Below are positions 1 through 15,055 of a stretch of 64,000 nucleotides of DNA, piece by piece. The position numbers and the translations under genes are program-made. This DNA is from Corticium candelabrum (lineage: Eukaryota > Porifera > Homoscleromorpha > Homosclerophorida > Plakinidae): assembly GCF_963422355.1 (NCBI RefSeq), contig NC_085100.1, positions 4,319,068 through 4,383,067 of the forward strand, written 5' to 3'. Each line of letters begins with the position of its first letter. Position 1 is the stretch's first letter. The notes under the pieces were generated by a model, which saw nothing but the letters and a program-made list of their open reading frames with translations, searched no databases and was not told the DNA's origin.

Positions 1-480
1 GGCATGAAAGCAAAATGGCATCTAAATTGCTAATGCTTCTGACAAATAAGCTAAATAGCTCTGTCCATACTGAAATTTAGCATGAAAACACAGCGTCAGT
101 TACTTGGCTGTATCTCATGGATGCATAACCCATGCAACCTACATGCTTGGTTGGCTATGCACCTGTGCTACTTGACTGTATCTGAAGTGAATAAGATTAG
201 ATGACCTTGCAGCTGGAGACCTTAACTCTATGTTGTGATAGCTGACTGTGCAGTGAGCATTGGGCTGAAACTGGTATAGTATACTTTTTCACCTGTTTCT
301 AGAATGATTTAATTACAGTAAAAATGGCAATCTAGGTTGCAGTTATAATTTATCATTTACCATCAAACCTTGTCAGAACATAATTTCTTTCTTCTGTTGA
401 ATTAACATGAACTGCCTTGATTCCTAGCAAACAATGCCTGAGAGAATTAATGGACAGTAGGTGATTGACTACTCTACACT
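1..480. other. Non-coding AT-rich stretch
   Basis: I see no convincing exon, RNA gene or repeat here. It is ordinary AT-rich sequence leading into the foldback repeat that begins near 481. Confidence 0.5.
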
Positions 481-1385
481 ATTGACAGTTCAAAATTGCC
501 TCTTGTCACATCAAATTCATATTCTGTTAAATTAATTAAAGTAGTTTGTATAGTCAGATCAAATTCACAAGACATCAAATCAAATTTGTAGCCTCATGCA
601 TGTTAGATCAAGTGTGCAATCTGTGAAATCAAATTGATGTGTCAAATCAAAATCTTCATAGGTCAAATCAAATTGGTATCTTGTCAGACCAACTTTGTTG
701 TCTGTCAAATAAAATCTGGACGATGTCAAATAAAATTAACAATATTCTAATCAAATGCACAAAATGTCCCATTAACACCTTATAAGATGTTGACAGCTGT
801 TCATCTCCACACTAAGTTCACACAAAATCAAAGTCAAAGAACTGACTTTTCATACCATTAGCATTAGTGGAGATGAGTAATCATGTGGCTACGTGCTGCA
901 TCACACACTGCCAAAAGCACTGGCCTGCTGTATGGAATTGGAAGATTTGCCAATTGGAAATTGACCTTAATTACTTTGCAATTATGTCCTTTCACTTTTC
1001 ATATGCTTGTATATTTCACTGGGTTTGGTGATTGTCAACGTTGCTTTAATTTTTATATTTTGCTGTGCTAGAGGTACATAGCTTTATTTGAAATGAATGC
1101 ACAATAGCATTGATTGTGATCCATGCATTGAATAGTAGATTAATATGGACATCTTGTGCATTTGATTTGACAACAAGAAAGTTGGTTTGACAAGTTATAG
1201 ATTTGATTTGACTATGACAATTTTGATTTGACATATTGTCAATTTGATTTCACAGATTACACACTTGATATCTGACATATATAATTTGGTTTGACATCTT
1301 ATGAATTTGATCTGACTACAAACTACTTTGATTTGACAGAATAGAATATGATGTGACAAGTGGCAATTTTGACTTGTAAATGGTG
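481..1385. repeat. Foldback-type repeat with long imperfect inverted arms
   Basis: The left arm (about 481-760) and right arm (about 1100-1385) are imperfect reverse complements. For example, the left segment around 495-575 pairs with the segment around 1290-1370. Both arms are built from many short TCAAATCAAA-type words, each followed by a different short spacer, so the arms are internally repetitive. The unpaired centre is about 340 bp and holds no credible coding region. This pattern fits a non-autonomous foldback or MITE-like DNA element. The exact ends and the target duplication are not clear. Confidence 0.6.
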
Positions 1386-1870
1386 GATATTAATTTGCGG
1401 CTAGGAGTGCAGTACATGATGATGTTGAAACTACTTTGTATAGAGGTGGTGTGGACAACTTTGGCATTTAATACTTCTTATAAACAGGGCTATATCTTTT
1501 ACAGAATTTTAGTAAGAATTAAACCAAACTGTTAACATGTGCTTGCAGCACACTTCTGGCAATGTAACATATGCAGTGTACTCAACTTAGAATGGCATGT
1601 TACCAGTAGTGAAAGCAATTTCATATCTGTTGTGAGAAAGGTGGTTGATTTCTGTTGTACCTACAGCTATTACATTAATTATGGGCATTTGTAGTGACTG
1701 TAGTAACTGTGCTGTATTTCTTACAAGCTTTCTCGATCATGTAGATGCCATAGCAACGGTTTATTGCAGTTTGAGCTGCAGTTTTCTAGATCATACATTG
1801 TGTTTTTAATAAGACGCTAAAGTCTATTTTGTGACAGCTAGTATTATTGATATAGATGTTTTTGAAGTTA
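1386..1870. other. Non-coding stretch
   Basis: No gene, RNA or repeat structure was recognised. It separates two repeat-rich segments. Confidence 0.45.
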
Positions 1871-1874
1871 CTGA

Positions 1875-2440
1875 ATATCGTATAACCGCTTTTTACTGCT
1901 GCACCACTTTTTACTGCTGTCCTCTTATAAATGCCATATTGCAGTCACATCCAACATGAATAAGCGTCATCCTCTTTTTACTGCCGCACTATCCAGTCTC
2001 TGATTGATTGATCGATCACCAACAAGGCATACTTCAAGGCACACTCAAGCAGTTGAGTCAGGTAAAAGATGGCCACTGTTGTTTTTTACTTCTTGTATAC
2101 TGATGTAGGATACATGCAGGTATTTCATTTTCAAGGTAGCAATCACATTTTTCGTAGATGTGTCCTTTTCTTCCACATTGGTGAAGCTTGCAAGTATATC
2201 ATGTACTAGATACCAATCAGAGCTGTTGGGTGCATGGTTTCTATGTGAAGTTATTAAGTGCTTGCCTTATGCAAATAGCACTGCACTTCATGCAATAAAC
2301 GCCTTCCTTTAAAATCTGCGAAAAAAACCAAGCGCCTTGGGGGAGGTAAAAAGTGGTTATCAGGGGTAAAAAGTAGTTATTGCATGGTGGTAAAACAGTT
2401 GAAAGAGGTTATGTGTGGTAAAAAGTGATTATGCATGGGT
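1875..2440. repeat. Repeat with inverted CTTTTTAC-type motifs
   Basis: The left edge carries several copies of a motif containing CTTTTTACTGC (around 1885-1985). The right edge carries several copies of GGTAAAAAGTGGTTAT-like words (around 2345-2435), which are the reverse complement of the left type. The outermost words also match in inverted orientation (ATAACCGCTTTTTAC on the left, ATAATCACTTTTTACC on the other strand at right). This suggests another short non-autonomous element with repetitive inverted ends, but the ends are less certain than for the element at 481-1385. Confidence 0.4.
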
Positions 2441-4202
2441 ACGTGAGGAAGTTAGTGATAGGAAGCAAGGAAGTTATATTATAAGGAAGTTATTGTAAAC
2501 CTAGAGCTTTTATTCCTGTTAGCTTTGAATCAAGTCACCCAGCTGAATTTTGTCTATGTTACAGTGTGGTTTTATCAATCTTTGGAGGTGTTTTAATCAG
2601 TAGCTATTCATATGAATGTTTGATATTAAGACACATTGATTCTGTCCATTTTCATTGTTATTACAGGCAATATTACAATAACTGTGGCCATCTGTCTAAA
2701 TAATTGGGAACTTGGTTTATCCAGTAGCATTGCTATGTCTATCACATTCCTAACTAACCGCTGTGGTCAACTGTTGAAAATAGCTAGACACCAGACAGAG
2801 ACAAAATAGATGCAAGCAATCCTTAGAGTTATGATTGAAGAAACCACTGGCCACAGAGTCTCCACAGAGAACTTTCTGATATGTATGTTTGGGTGGCATT
2901 GCTGCTAAGTGCACTTTTAGTTATCTATAGTGTCTGGGTGTTTATACCCAGTCTAAGTGTGACAGTACAGTGAGTTGATCTGCTAAACATGTCCTGGCAA
3001 CTGTTCTTTTTTGTTTAGACTTTTTTGCCATTACCCTTGTATAACACTGGCACCAAGTTGCAGTCACAGCAAGTATGGGCAGATACATGTGGTTTACTGC
3101 ATGAAGTTATGACTGCTTTCAAACTACTCCTTTCAGTTAATCGAACGTTGAGTATTCTTGTTTTAACTGGTTTATGACCAGGACTCTATTGGGTACAATT
3201 AAGCATTTTTTTTTGTTTTGGGGTATGATGAATTTCTGAGCTTAATTAATCAACCCATTTCTAACACTGGATTAAAAGTCTTAAATTTGAAAGTAAAGAG
3301 TTAATTCTAAGAGCAGCATTGGTTAGCTTGGCAATTAAAGTTTTCAGATTTCGTCTTGAAGCTTGTATGTATTCTTGCCCAGAACCTTAACATATCTGTA
3401 TAATTTCATGGCAAGATTAATTAAGTGTTTGAAGAAATGTGCCAACTTCGTCGATAACTATTGTATCTGTTTGGGCATACATCCTCCAGTTTAAAATGTA
3501 ATATTATATCTGAAGTCAAACTTTCTTTACGCGATAACAGATTACACTTCAGGCAACACTTGCGCAGCATAATTGAGCTAAACACAGTCAGGGAGATGGC
3601 ATGTGTAGACCTGCTATGAAATAGTGGTACTTTAATTAAGTGATAGTGTATAATTTGTGCTGACAAATTTAAAGCTATACAGCTCAGTACATCCCAACTT
3701 AATTTAATTCTTCCCATACCTTGCTTGTTTAACTAAACATATGCAACTAGAGCATTACCATTTAGCAAAGACAGCTGTAGAAAGGCACTAATGATTTTGA
3801 ATCCTTTATATAAACTCAGCTGGCCTTGGCTACAAATTGTTCTTTTCTTATGCCTGTTGCAAGTGCATTAATGCAAGGAGTATGGTCTATCTCTTTGCCA
3901 CCTTGACAGTGTGCCAGACACCAGACTGTCTAAAATGTGACCAGAGGAAGCATGTTATGAAATTCAGAATGTTTGTTATCTGCACTAAGCAAACTAACAT
4001 ATACATATTGTATGTACTGCAATGTGTGTGCTTCAGAAGTTACTTTTGCTGGCAAGAGGATTCTAGAGTACAAATTGAATATTCATCTTGAAACTCAAAA
4101 CAAGCACAAAGCATTTGTTGCATTTGTAACTGATTAACTTATTGCAGATTTATGACTTATTACTTTTTACAAGATTAGCGTCTTGTTCAACATTTGAATC
4201 AG
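2441..4202. other. Non-coding stretch, nothing recognised
   Basis: Both strands were read for exons with plausible splice sites and for repeats. Short open frames here (for example minus 3421-3717 and plus 3837-4091) have unremarkable composition and no recognisable family pattern. No supported feature. Confidence 0.4.
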
Positions 4203-4204
4203 TA

Positions 4205-4579
4205 CAGTAGGATATGTCAGTTATCCAAACAGTTTGGGACCCAATTCTGTTCATAACTCTGAATATTTCAGATAACTGACGTTAACTCTCCTGGTGCACC
4301 AACAGGTGTCCTCCAAGGCTGCCTATGCACACTAATTTAAACAAAATCTATGTATACTGAACAACTATTGCACAAACACTCAAACTTAACTGCACTTTAT
4401 TATAAGGTAATAATGAGAAAGTAGTTTACCATATAATGTTACTAACTTGACATTTACACTTTGTTATTTATGCTTGTAACAGTTTATAGTGTGTACTTCT
4501 AAAGGGCGTCTAAGGCACTCCATGTTTGGTTAACTGACACTTTCAGATAACTGGCGTTTGAATAACTGACATCCTGTTG
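4205..4579. mobile_element. pogo/Tigger-like MITE (375 bp)
   Basis: The left end (CAGTAGGATATGTCAGTTAT at 4205) and the reverse complement of the right end (CAACAGGATGTCAGTTATTC, ending at 4579) match over about 25 bp with few differences. A TA dinucleotide flanks each end (4203-4204 and 4580-4581), as expected for Tc1/mariner-superfamily insertion. The CAGT start and TTATCC word recall pogo/Tigger termini. No transposase is encoded, so it is non-autonomous. Confidence 0.7.
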
Positions 4580-4886
4580 TATTTTCATTAGTCCCTAGCT
4601 AAAGCAAAAATCAGTTGGATCTAGCTAGGTGAGGTATTTCTACCATTATTCTTTACAAAATTTGCCCCCATAATTAGCAAACGTTAGAGCAAACCTACCT
4701 TACCTGCACATTTTGATTGAAGGTGCCAAGGTGTCATCAAGATGATTACTTTTGTGAAATTATAGCACAGTCAAGAAACCTTTTATTTAGCAGACTAGTG
4801 GATTGCTGGATAGTTTCTCATTCTTTTATGTATCTGTACATATTTTGGGTTTAGTTATGTAGTGTTTATTAGTGTGTATGTAAGGC

Positions 4887-4888
<2 letters not shown>

Positions 4889-4938
<50 letters not shown>
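4889..4938. repeat. (TG)n microsatellite
   Basis: Uninterrupted TG dinucleotide repeat of about 50 bp, directly upstream of the SINE head that follows. Confidence 0.95.
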
Positions 4939-4939
<1 letters not shown>

Positions 4940-5200
4940 ACGCACTATAGCTCAGTTGGTTAGAGAGTCATCCTAGAGAGTGAATACATCCGGGACCTGG
5001 ACCCATCAAGGTTGCAAGTCACAGTGATGACAAGCTATGGCATAATTTTCTTTAGGCAAGAAGCTCACACACAATTGCCTCTCTCAACTCATGAGTATAA
5101 ATGAGTACCTTGTCATCGACTGAGGAAGGACAAGACCTCTGACTTGGCAAAATTACATCCTGCAGCAGACAGGTACTTGTGGGCCTTGGTGTCTAGTCCC
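4939..5200 (+). repeat. tRNA-derived SINE head and body
   Basis: TAGCTCAGTTGG at 4948-4959 matches the RNA polymerase III A-box consensus. GGTTGCAAGTC at about 5010-5020 is a degenerate B-box. The spacing is slightly longer than in a tRNA and the cloverleaf is degraded, as in SINEs. Downstream, around 5080-5110, lies a segment with TCTCTCAACT and TAAATGAGTACC, also found in inverted form near 18,700. The element is followed directly by LINE-type 5' sequence, so its 3' boundary is uncertain. Confidence 0.6.
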
Positions 5201-5215
5201 AGGGCTGTGCCTTAG

Positions 5216-9269
<4,054 letters not shown>

Positions 9270-9479
9270 AAACAGTTGCAAATCACAAATTGACAATTTA
9301 GCGCTTGCTCAAGATCACAAAGCATTGAGAGAAATGTTACATCACTAACCCATAGTGGGTATGGCAGGTTCAAGGTTCAAGGTTTAAGGTGTACATGGAT
9401 GGTATCTGCAGTGGTTGACAATTGATATAGAATCTGTAATAGTCTCTAATGTGATTAGCTTCTATTTTAACAAATGTAA

Positions 9480-10840
9480 AGTGAGTGAGTGAGTATTTGA
9501 GGACATCAAAAAAGCATACGGCTTTGTAGCTAGAGAGGCTGTCTAATTAGCTCTAAAGAAAGAAGGATTTGTCTACAGTGATTACAGCTATTCAATCCTT
9601 TCGTGATCAAATGTCAGCGGTAGTAGATATGAATGAAAATTGGAGACAAATTAAAGTAGAAAATGGTCACCACAGGGATGTGTTTGGCTTCAATTCTATT
9701 TAGTATATTTACCTCAACGTACTGTATCACAAGAGATGGGGAAAGATAATGGAAGGTACAGGCATTAGATAACATGACTAAATCATTGATTGGAGGGTAT
9801 GAAAGATCGAAAGCTTTTGAGGGATGCAGTAGTAATGGATAGCAGTTTGCTGATGAGTCACCACTACTAACAGAAACATGAGAGAGGGTGGAAACAGAGA
9901 CTCAAAACTTTTGCCTCACTTGCTGCAGGCTACAGTCTGAGCGTGAGTTTTAAAAGACAGAATTAATAATCGACTTATGGCCCCATGCAAAGTTTATGCT
10001 GAAGATGTTGGGATATCAATGTAGGACTATCAATGTAAGACTATCATGTAGGACTTCAAACTGACATCATGCAAAATATAAAACAGTTCAAAGACCTTGA
10101 TTAATAGTGTATCAGCTAGATGACCTAAGTTTTGACTCATGCAACAATCACAGAAAGAATTGCATTAGCAGGAAAGTGCTTGAAGCACTAAAAGATCCTA
10201 TTTTCCATTCCCGTCTGCCTCATATAACATCCGAAACAAAAATGTGGTCTTTCAGTCAACTGTTTTAGCTTCTATATGGGCCATCTCTTGGAGTCGAGAC
10301 TAGAAGAAATAGCACAACACTTAATATGCTCGTTCATATATCACTGTCAAAGTTCATGCTATCTATAGGGAAGTTTGAACAATTACATCAAATGACATCA
10401 AGGGCCAGCTTGCTAATATAGAACTGCACAGGCTTTTTGATGGTTTAACACTTGTTCAGATGGCTTGGACATCTGGATCGTATGGAAGACCTTTGTCTAC
10501 GCAAACAGCAGGGTTTTACTCGTGGCTTCCATCCAATTGTCCATTGCCATCAGACTACACAGTGGAAAGACAGGATTAGGATTGCACAAGACTTCAAATG
10601 GCGCTGGCCTAAAAATGCCTAGTCCCATCTTATAGCACAGGATAGACTAAAATTTAAAAACTCTGTCATAGTTATAATTGTTTCAATCAACAGTTCAAGA
10701 GTAGAATTAGATGCCTGCAAGATTGAGAAGGCTCGTGACAATGCAAATTCCATCAGTTCCCAAGACCAGATACTTCTTGTGCACAGCCTGCAAACCAATC
10801 TTCAAGTCACACAAGTACGAAAAGACACAATTATAACAGG
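9480..10840 (+). pseudogene. Second, highly decayed LINE reverse transcriptase fragment
   Basis: Broken plus-strand frames keep a reverse-transcriptase pattern. A segment reading EDIKKAYGFVAREAV (near 9500) resembles the family DIKKAYDSVPREAL region. A segment reading QSFRDQMSAVVDMNENW near 9590 is followed by IKVENG, the part normally leading to the RQGC motif. Near 10,443 WLGHLDRMEDL matches the C-terminal WLGHxxRM box, and QWKDRIRIAQDFKWRW follows near 10,555. Many stops and frameshifts are present. It is a different LINE family from the one at 5.2-9.1 kb and lacks a visible endonuclease part. Confidence 0.65.
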
Positions 10841-13800
10841 AAACTCGACTTGTTTTTCAGAAACAAGAGAAGTTGGGAATATAGAGTGACAGATGTAGTC
10901 ACTTGTTCACACGAGAGAGTGACAAGAAGAGACACATATGTGTTATCTTCTGACTTATTTGTCAGATAGTGATAGTGACTTCTTACTGTACATTGTTTAC
11001 ATTTGCTATCATCCATGTAGATGGATGGTTGAAGGTGTGCACTTGTGTGCACTATAGGCAAAGATTTATACAGATACCTTTCTGCTAAGGAATTTCCCCT
11101 CCAAGATTTGAACTACAATTATGACACTATCGGAACGTCAATAGCAATAATACTGCAATAGATGGCAATAGTAGTTAGAAAAGATGAGTACACAATGTCA
11201 CTGCTATTGCAACTTCTTGTCAACAGCTGTTATAAACATCCCTCTCACTACCTTGTTTACTGAATAAAAAGCTCTTTTGAAATAACTGTGTTTGATGCCC
11301 TAATTCTTTCATTTGCCTCTTGGAATGTTTGATGTTTCATTAAAACAATTATTACTTGAGTCATAATTCTTTATGCCAAGACTTTTCCTGACCCTTTTTA
11401 GTCTGTTTATAGTATTCTTTACATTACACCTATCCAATTAAGTCTCACAGATGGCACCTATATGACAGTATTGGGAACAGTTGTTTATCGATTATGCACC
11501 TCTATACTTTGTCCGTATACAGAACCCCACCAGTTTTTCCAAGCACTCTGTTGACTCCACCAAAGACTTTTCTTACTCTTGCTTCTACTGTAAAAATTGA
11601 TTGACGAAATGAATCCATATCCACTCCCAAGTGCTTTATTGATGTTTGAACATCAGAACAGATCCATTTATCCGAAAGTCCGGACTTACCAGTAACAGAA
11701 TCTATTTTTTACTGAAAACTGTACAATGCTTTGTTTGCTGTTGAGCAATAGGTATCAGGTAACAATAGAAAATAGGGAACAGGTATCCAGCATTTTCTGC
11801 ATCCCACAGCTCATTGGGAATATCAATGTAACATAGCCAATACCACCCATGCACATACACGTTTCCTATTCTTGTCCCATATCCAGACCAACTGATTATC
11901 CAAATAAAATATTGAAAGCAATAGGGGAAAGAGCAGTGCATGTTCTCGATCACTCCATTTTTAACCTTGCAAGCTTCAGACAGCTTTTCTTTCCATTTCA
12001 CTCTTGTTCTCTGTTGCTCAACTACCATACTGAGAACAATCTCACGACCTAAACTGGAACTCCCACCTCTAAAGTCGTATTTTTCTGTTTATTAATCTTT
12101 AGTTGTTAGTTGTTGTGGTGGTTGGTTGTTAACTAGATAGCTTGTGTTACAGCCATTTGCTGTAAGTCACTAGTTGGAACTAGTAACTTACATTAATAGG
12201 CATTACAGCACTTAGTGAGCATTACATCCTCCCAATTGACATTTGGCCATTGGGTAGGGTTTCAACTTGGGCATAAATGTATTTGCATGCTAATTCTATT
12301 AGCAAAAATGTGCCACTAGGAATTAAGGTTTGCTACAGCTTTCTTTAAATAAGAAATTTTTGACAGCTGCGGTTTCATGATATCACGCTGTGCACTGCAA
12401 CCACAGTTAATTACCTTAGGCAATGAAGCCTAACTTTCTAGTTTACCCTCAACTGACAATTGCATGGTGTGCAGCTGTTCCAGATGAAAACTTATGGGAA
12501 GTTTGATTGACTGCTAAAAGCTGTTTCCTTGAACTTGTTTAGATGCCCCTATCTAGATATGATATATGCTTTACTTAGAAAGTTTGATCAGGAGTAAAAC
12601 TCCTTACTGTCTCTTTTTCATTGATGCCCTCATTTGCATTACACAAACCAGAGTCATCCTATAATGAAATCTATTGAAATGACCATTTGGTGTCATGCAG
12701 ATGTATTTTTGTAATGGGTCAATCTCTTTATGATTAATAGTATGACCAGACTTGATGATATTTAACAATGGTACAGAAACAGTAATCCAATTGCCACTGA
12801 GATGATACTGTTGTGACCGAACAAGTTGGTTACAGCTAGGGGAATGGGATTTCAGACGGCTTGCACATTGAAAGTAATGTTGCATGTGCACTGTAATGTC
12901 TTTTTCTAGGAAATAAACTGCAATGTTCAAATTTATCATCAGCCGACAGTGACACATGTATATGCAGCAGCGTAATTATTAGGTATTTATTTCTTGAATT
13001 TGCTGTAAGAAACCTTATATGAAGGTAGAATGCAATGGAGCTAAATGAAGAAAATTACTCAGCAAATTAGGCTCTCAAACATCAAGCATGCTCAATATAC
13101 TTTTTGTTGATGTTTCTTATAAACTAAGGCTTGGCCTTGAGGTTTCTAAAAACTGGTGCGATGAACAGAAAATCTGTCAGTGTTACAGTATATTGCCTCT
13201 GGGATTACGCCAGATTGCCTAACATCTGATGGGGTCATATATAGAACCCTCAAAATGCCTCAAAACCCCTCTGGGTACACATCTGGGCTATGTTAAAAAC
13301 ATTAAAACAAAGAATGTTGAGAAGAAAGCTTCTGATTTATTGCTAATTGAGATAAAGTTACATAGCTGTTGTATAACTTTAGATATAAACACTATGCCCT
13401 CAAACACTATATTCTCGTCATAAGGTAGTGGTTTTGTAGGAAAGTCTTGGGATATATAGTGACAGTTATTCTGCACCCATGTAGAACTTAGCTGGTCTAA
13501 AGTTAACATGTTTGTCAACTTGTGAACTATTCACTAAGTACTGATGTTTGGTAAACAAAGTGGTTTAAGATGGCCAACATCTTATTTCTGATATACCACC
13601 AGATTTTGTCAATAAAGTACCTTTAGTAGTGTATTGTTAGTTTTATTATTCAATTTATTGTAGTGCTCAACCAGATCAGACTGGTTTGTTTGGTCTCTCG
13701 TAAGCACTGGAGGCAAACCCTGCCTCAGTGGTGCTTAGACCATTATGGCTGTGTAGACAGAAGACATGACTTTACACTGGATCCGACTGGATCCAAGAAG

Positions 13801-14239
13801 CACTGTTTGCTGTTAGTACTGCATGTTGTGATCACCTGGAATCAATACCTGCGTGTACATGCGTGTACATTTATTATTGTTGTTATTGTTTTCAATGTTA
13901 ATATATATGTATCATTAAAAGGCAGCAACAGTGTAGACCTGCAGCTGCACTGCTACAAAGTCTAACAGCATCCAGTTGTGCTAACAAATTACTGACAACA
14001 TATGACTGCTACCAAAGGGTAAATCTATTATTAAGCAAAAATAAGTTAAGAAATTATCAAAGTTGTATTGTGTGGTTGCACAATAAAAAAGAAGTGCTTT
14101 CTGTGTATAGCTATAGTTAGGACAGCTCTGCATAGTCTTACACATCTTGACATATTTTAGAACATAAGCAGTAGTACTGGATATTCCCCCCATCTTACAC
14201 CTATCCAATACAATAATGACTGCTGTTTTATCTGTGCAG
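10841..14239. other. Long non-coding stretch
   Basis: No exon could be supported on either strand. It probably includes the upstream intron of the CFAP141-like gene whose last exon follows at 14,240. No donor site preceded by matching coding sequence was found, so the 5' exons of that gene are unplaced. Confidence 0.4.
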
Positions 14240-14341
14240 ATACGAAAAGCTCAACTAAAGAAACTACTTGAAACCGAACATGCCAACTTCCAGGAAGAAT
14301 TCAGTACAAAAGGCCTTGCCTTCTACAAGCAAAGAACCTGA
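14240..14341 (+). CDS. CFAP141: Terminal exon of a CFAP141 (C1orf189)-like gene
   Basis: A strong acceptor (TTTATCTGTGCAG, ending at 14,239) opens an exon of 33 codons ending in TGA at 14,339-14,341. It begins IRKAQLKKLLETEHANFQEE and ends GLAFYKQRT. This matches the C-terminal pattern of CFAP141, a roughly 100-residue ciliary protein associated with axonemal doublet microtubules: an R-x-A-x-L-x-x-L-x-E-x-E-H stretch, then Q-E, then GxAFY near the end. The exon is highly charged and helical, as in the family. The first two thirds of the protein should lie upstream on the plus strand but were not located. The match was judged by eye from memory of the family. Confidence 0.6.
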   Translation: MRKAQLKKLLETEHANFQEEFSTKGLAFYKQRT

Positions 14342-14878
14342 CTTGCATTGTTGACCTCTCAGTTGATGATTAATTTCATGGTAAACATATATATGTTTCT
14401 TCCTCTTATAAAAAGTGTGTGTGGATAATTTCAATAGTGCAGTGAATAAAAGAGAAAGTTTTTTGTACATCATAAGTTAAAGTTAAGACAATGTGCCATC
14501 TGCAAGAAGTAGTTCTCCAAATGCACTGGGACCATGCATGCAAGCAATTTGACTGACTTAATGACTATTGCTAGCATCGTCTGAAGATCGATGGCATGTA
14601 CTGCTCTTCTGATGTGTAATTACGCAGCTGTATGGTTCATTGTTGTTTACTTCTGGCTAACGTAGAGAATTTGTTGAGTGCTCTCAGGTGGACTATAGCT
14701 AGATGAATTAGTCCAGCTCATCCAACACCTTTGAGGGAGACAAACTAAACATGAGAATATTGGATTAGACGAAGAAATGCAGCCAGCCGTTTATACAAGT
14801 CATCTGACATATATAATGAATGCATTTGTAAATATGGACAACTTTCAAACTAGACTCACTATACAGATTGAGATAACG
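14342..14878. other. 3' flank of the CFAP141-like exon
   Basis: This probably includes the 3' untranslated region. An AATAAA-like word appears near 14,444 (GTGAATAAAAGAG), about 100 bp past the stop, and could serve as a polyadenylation signal. Nothing else was recognised. Confidence 0.35.
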
Positions 14879-15055
<177 letters not shown>

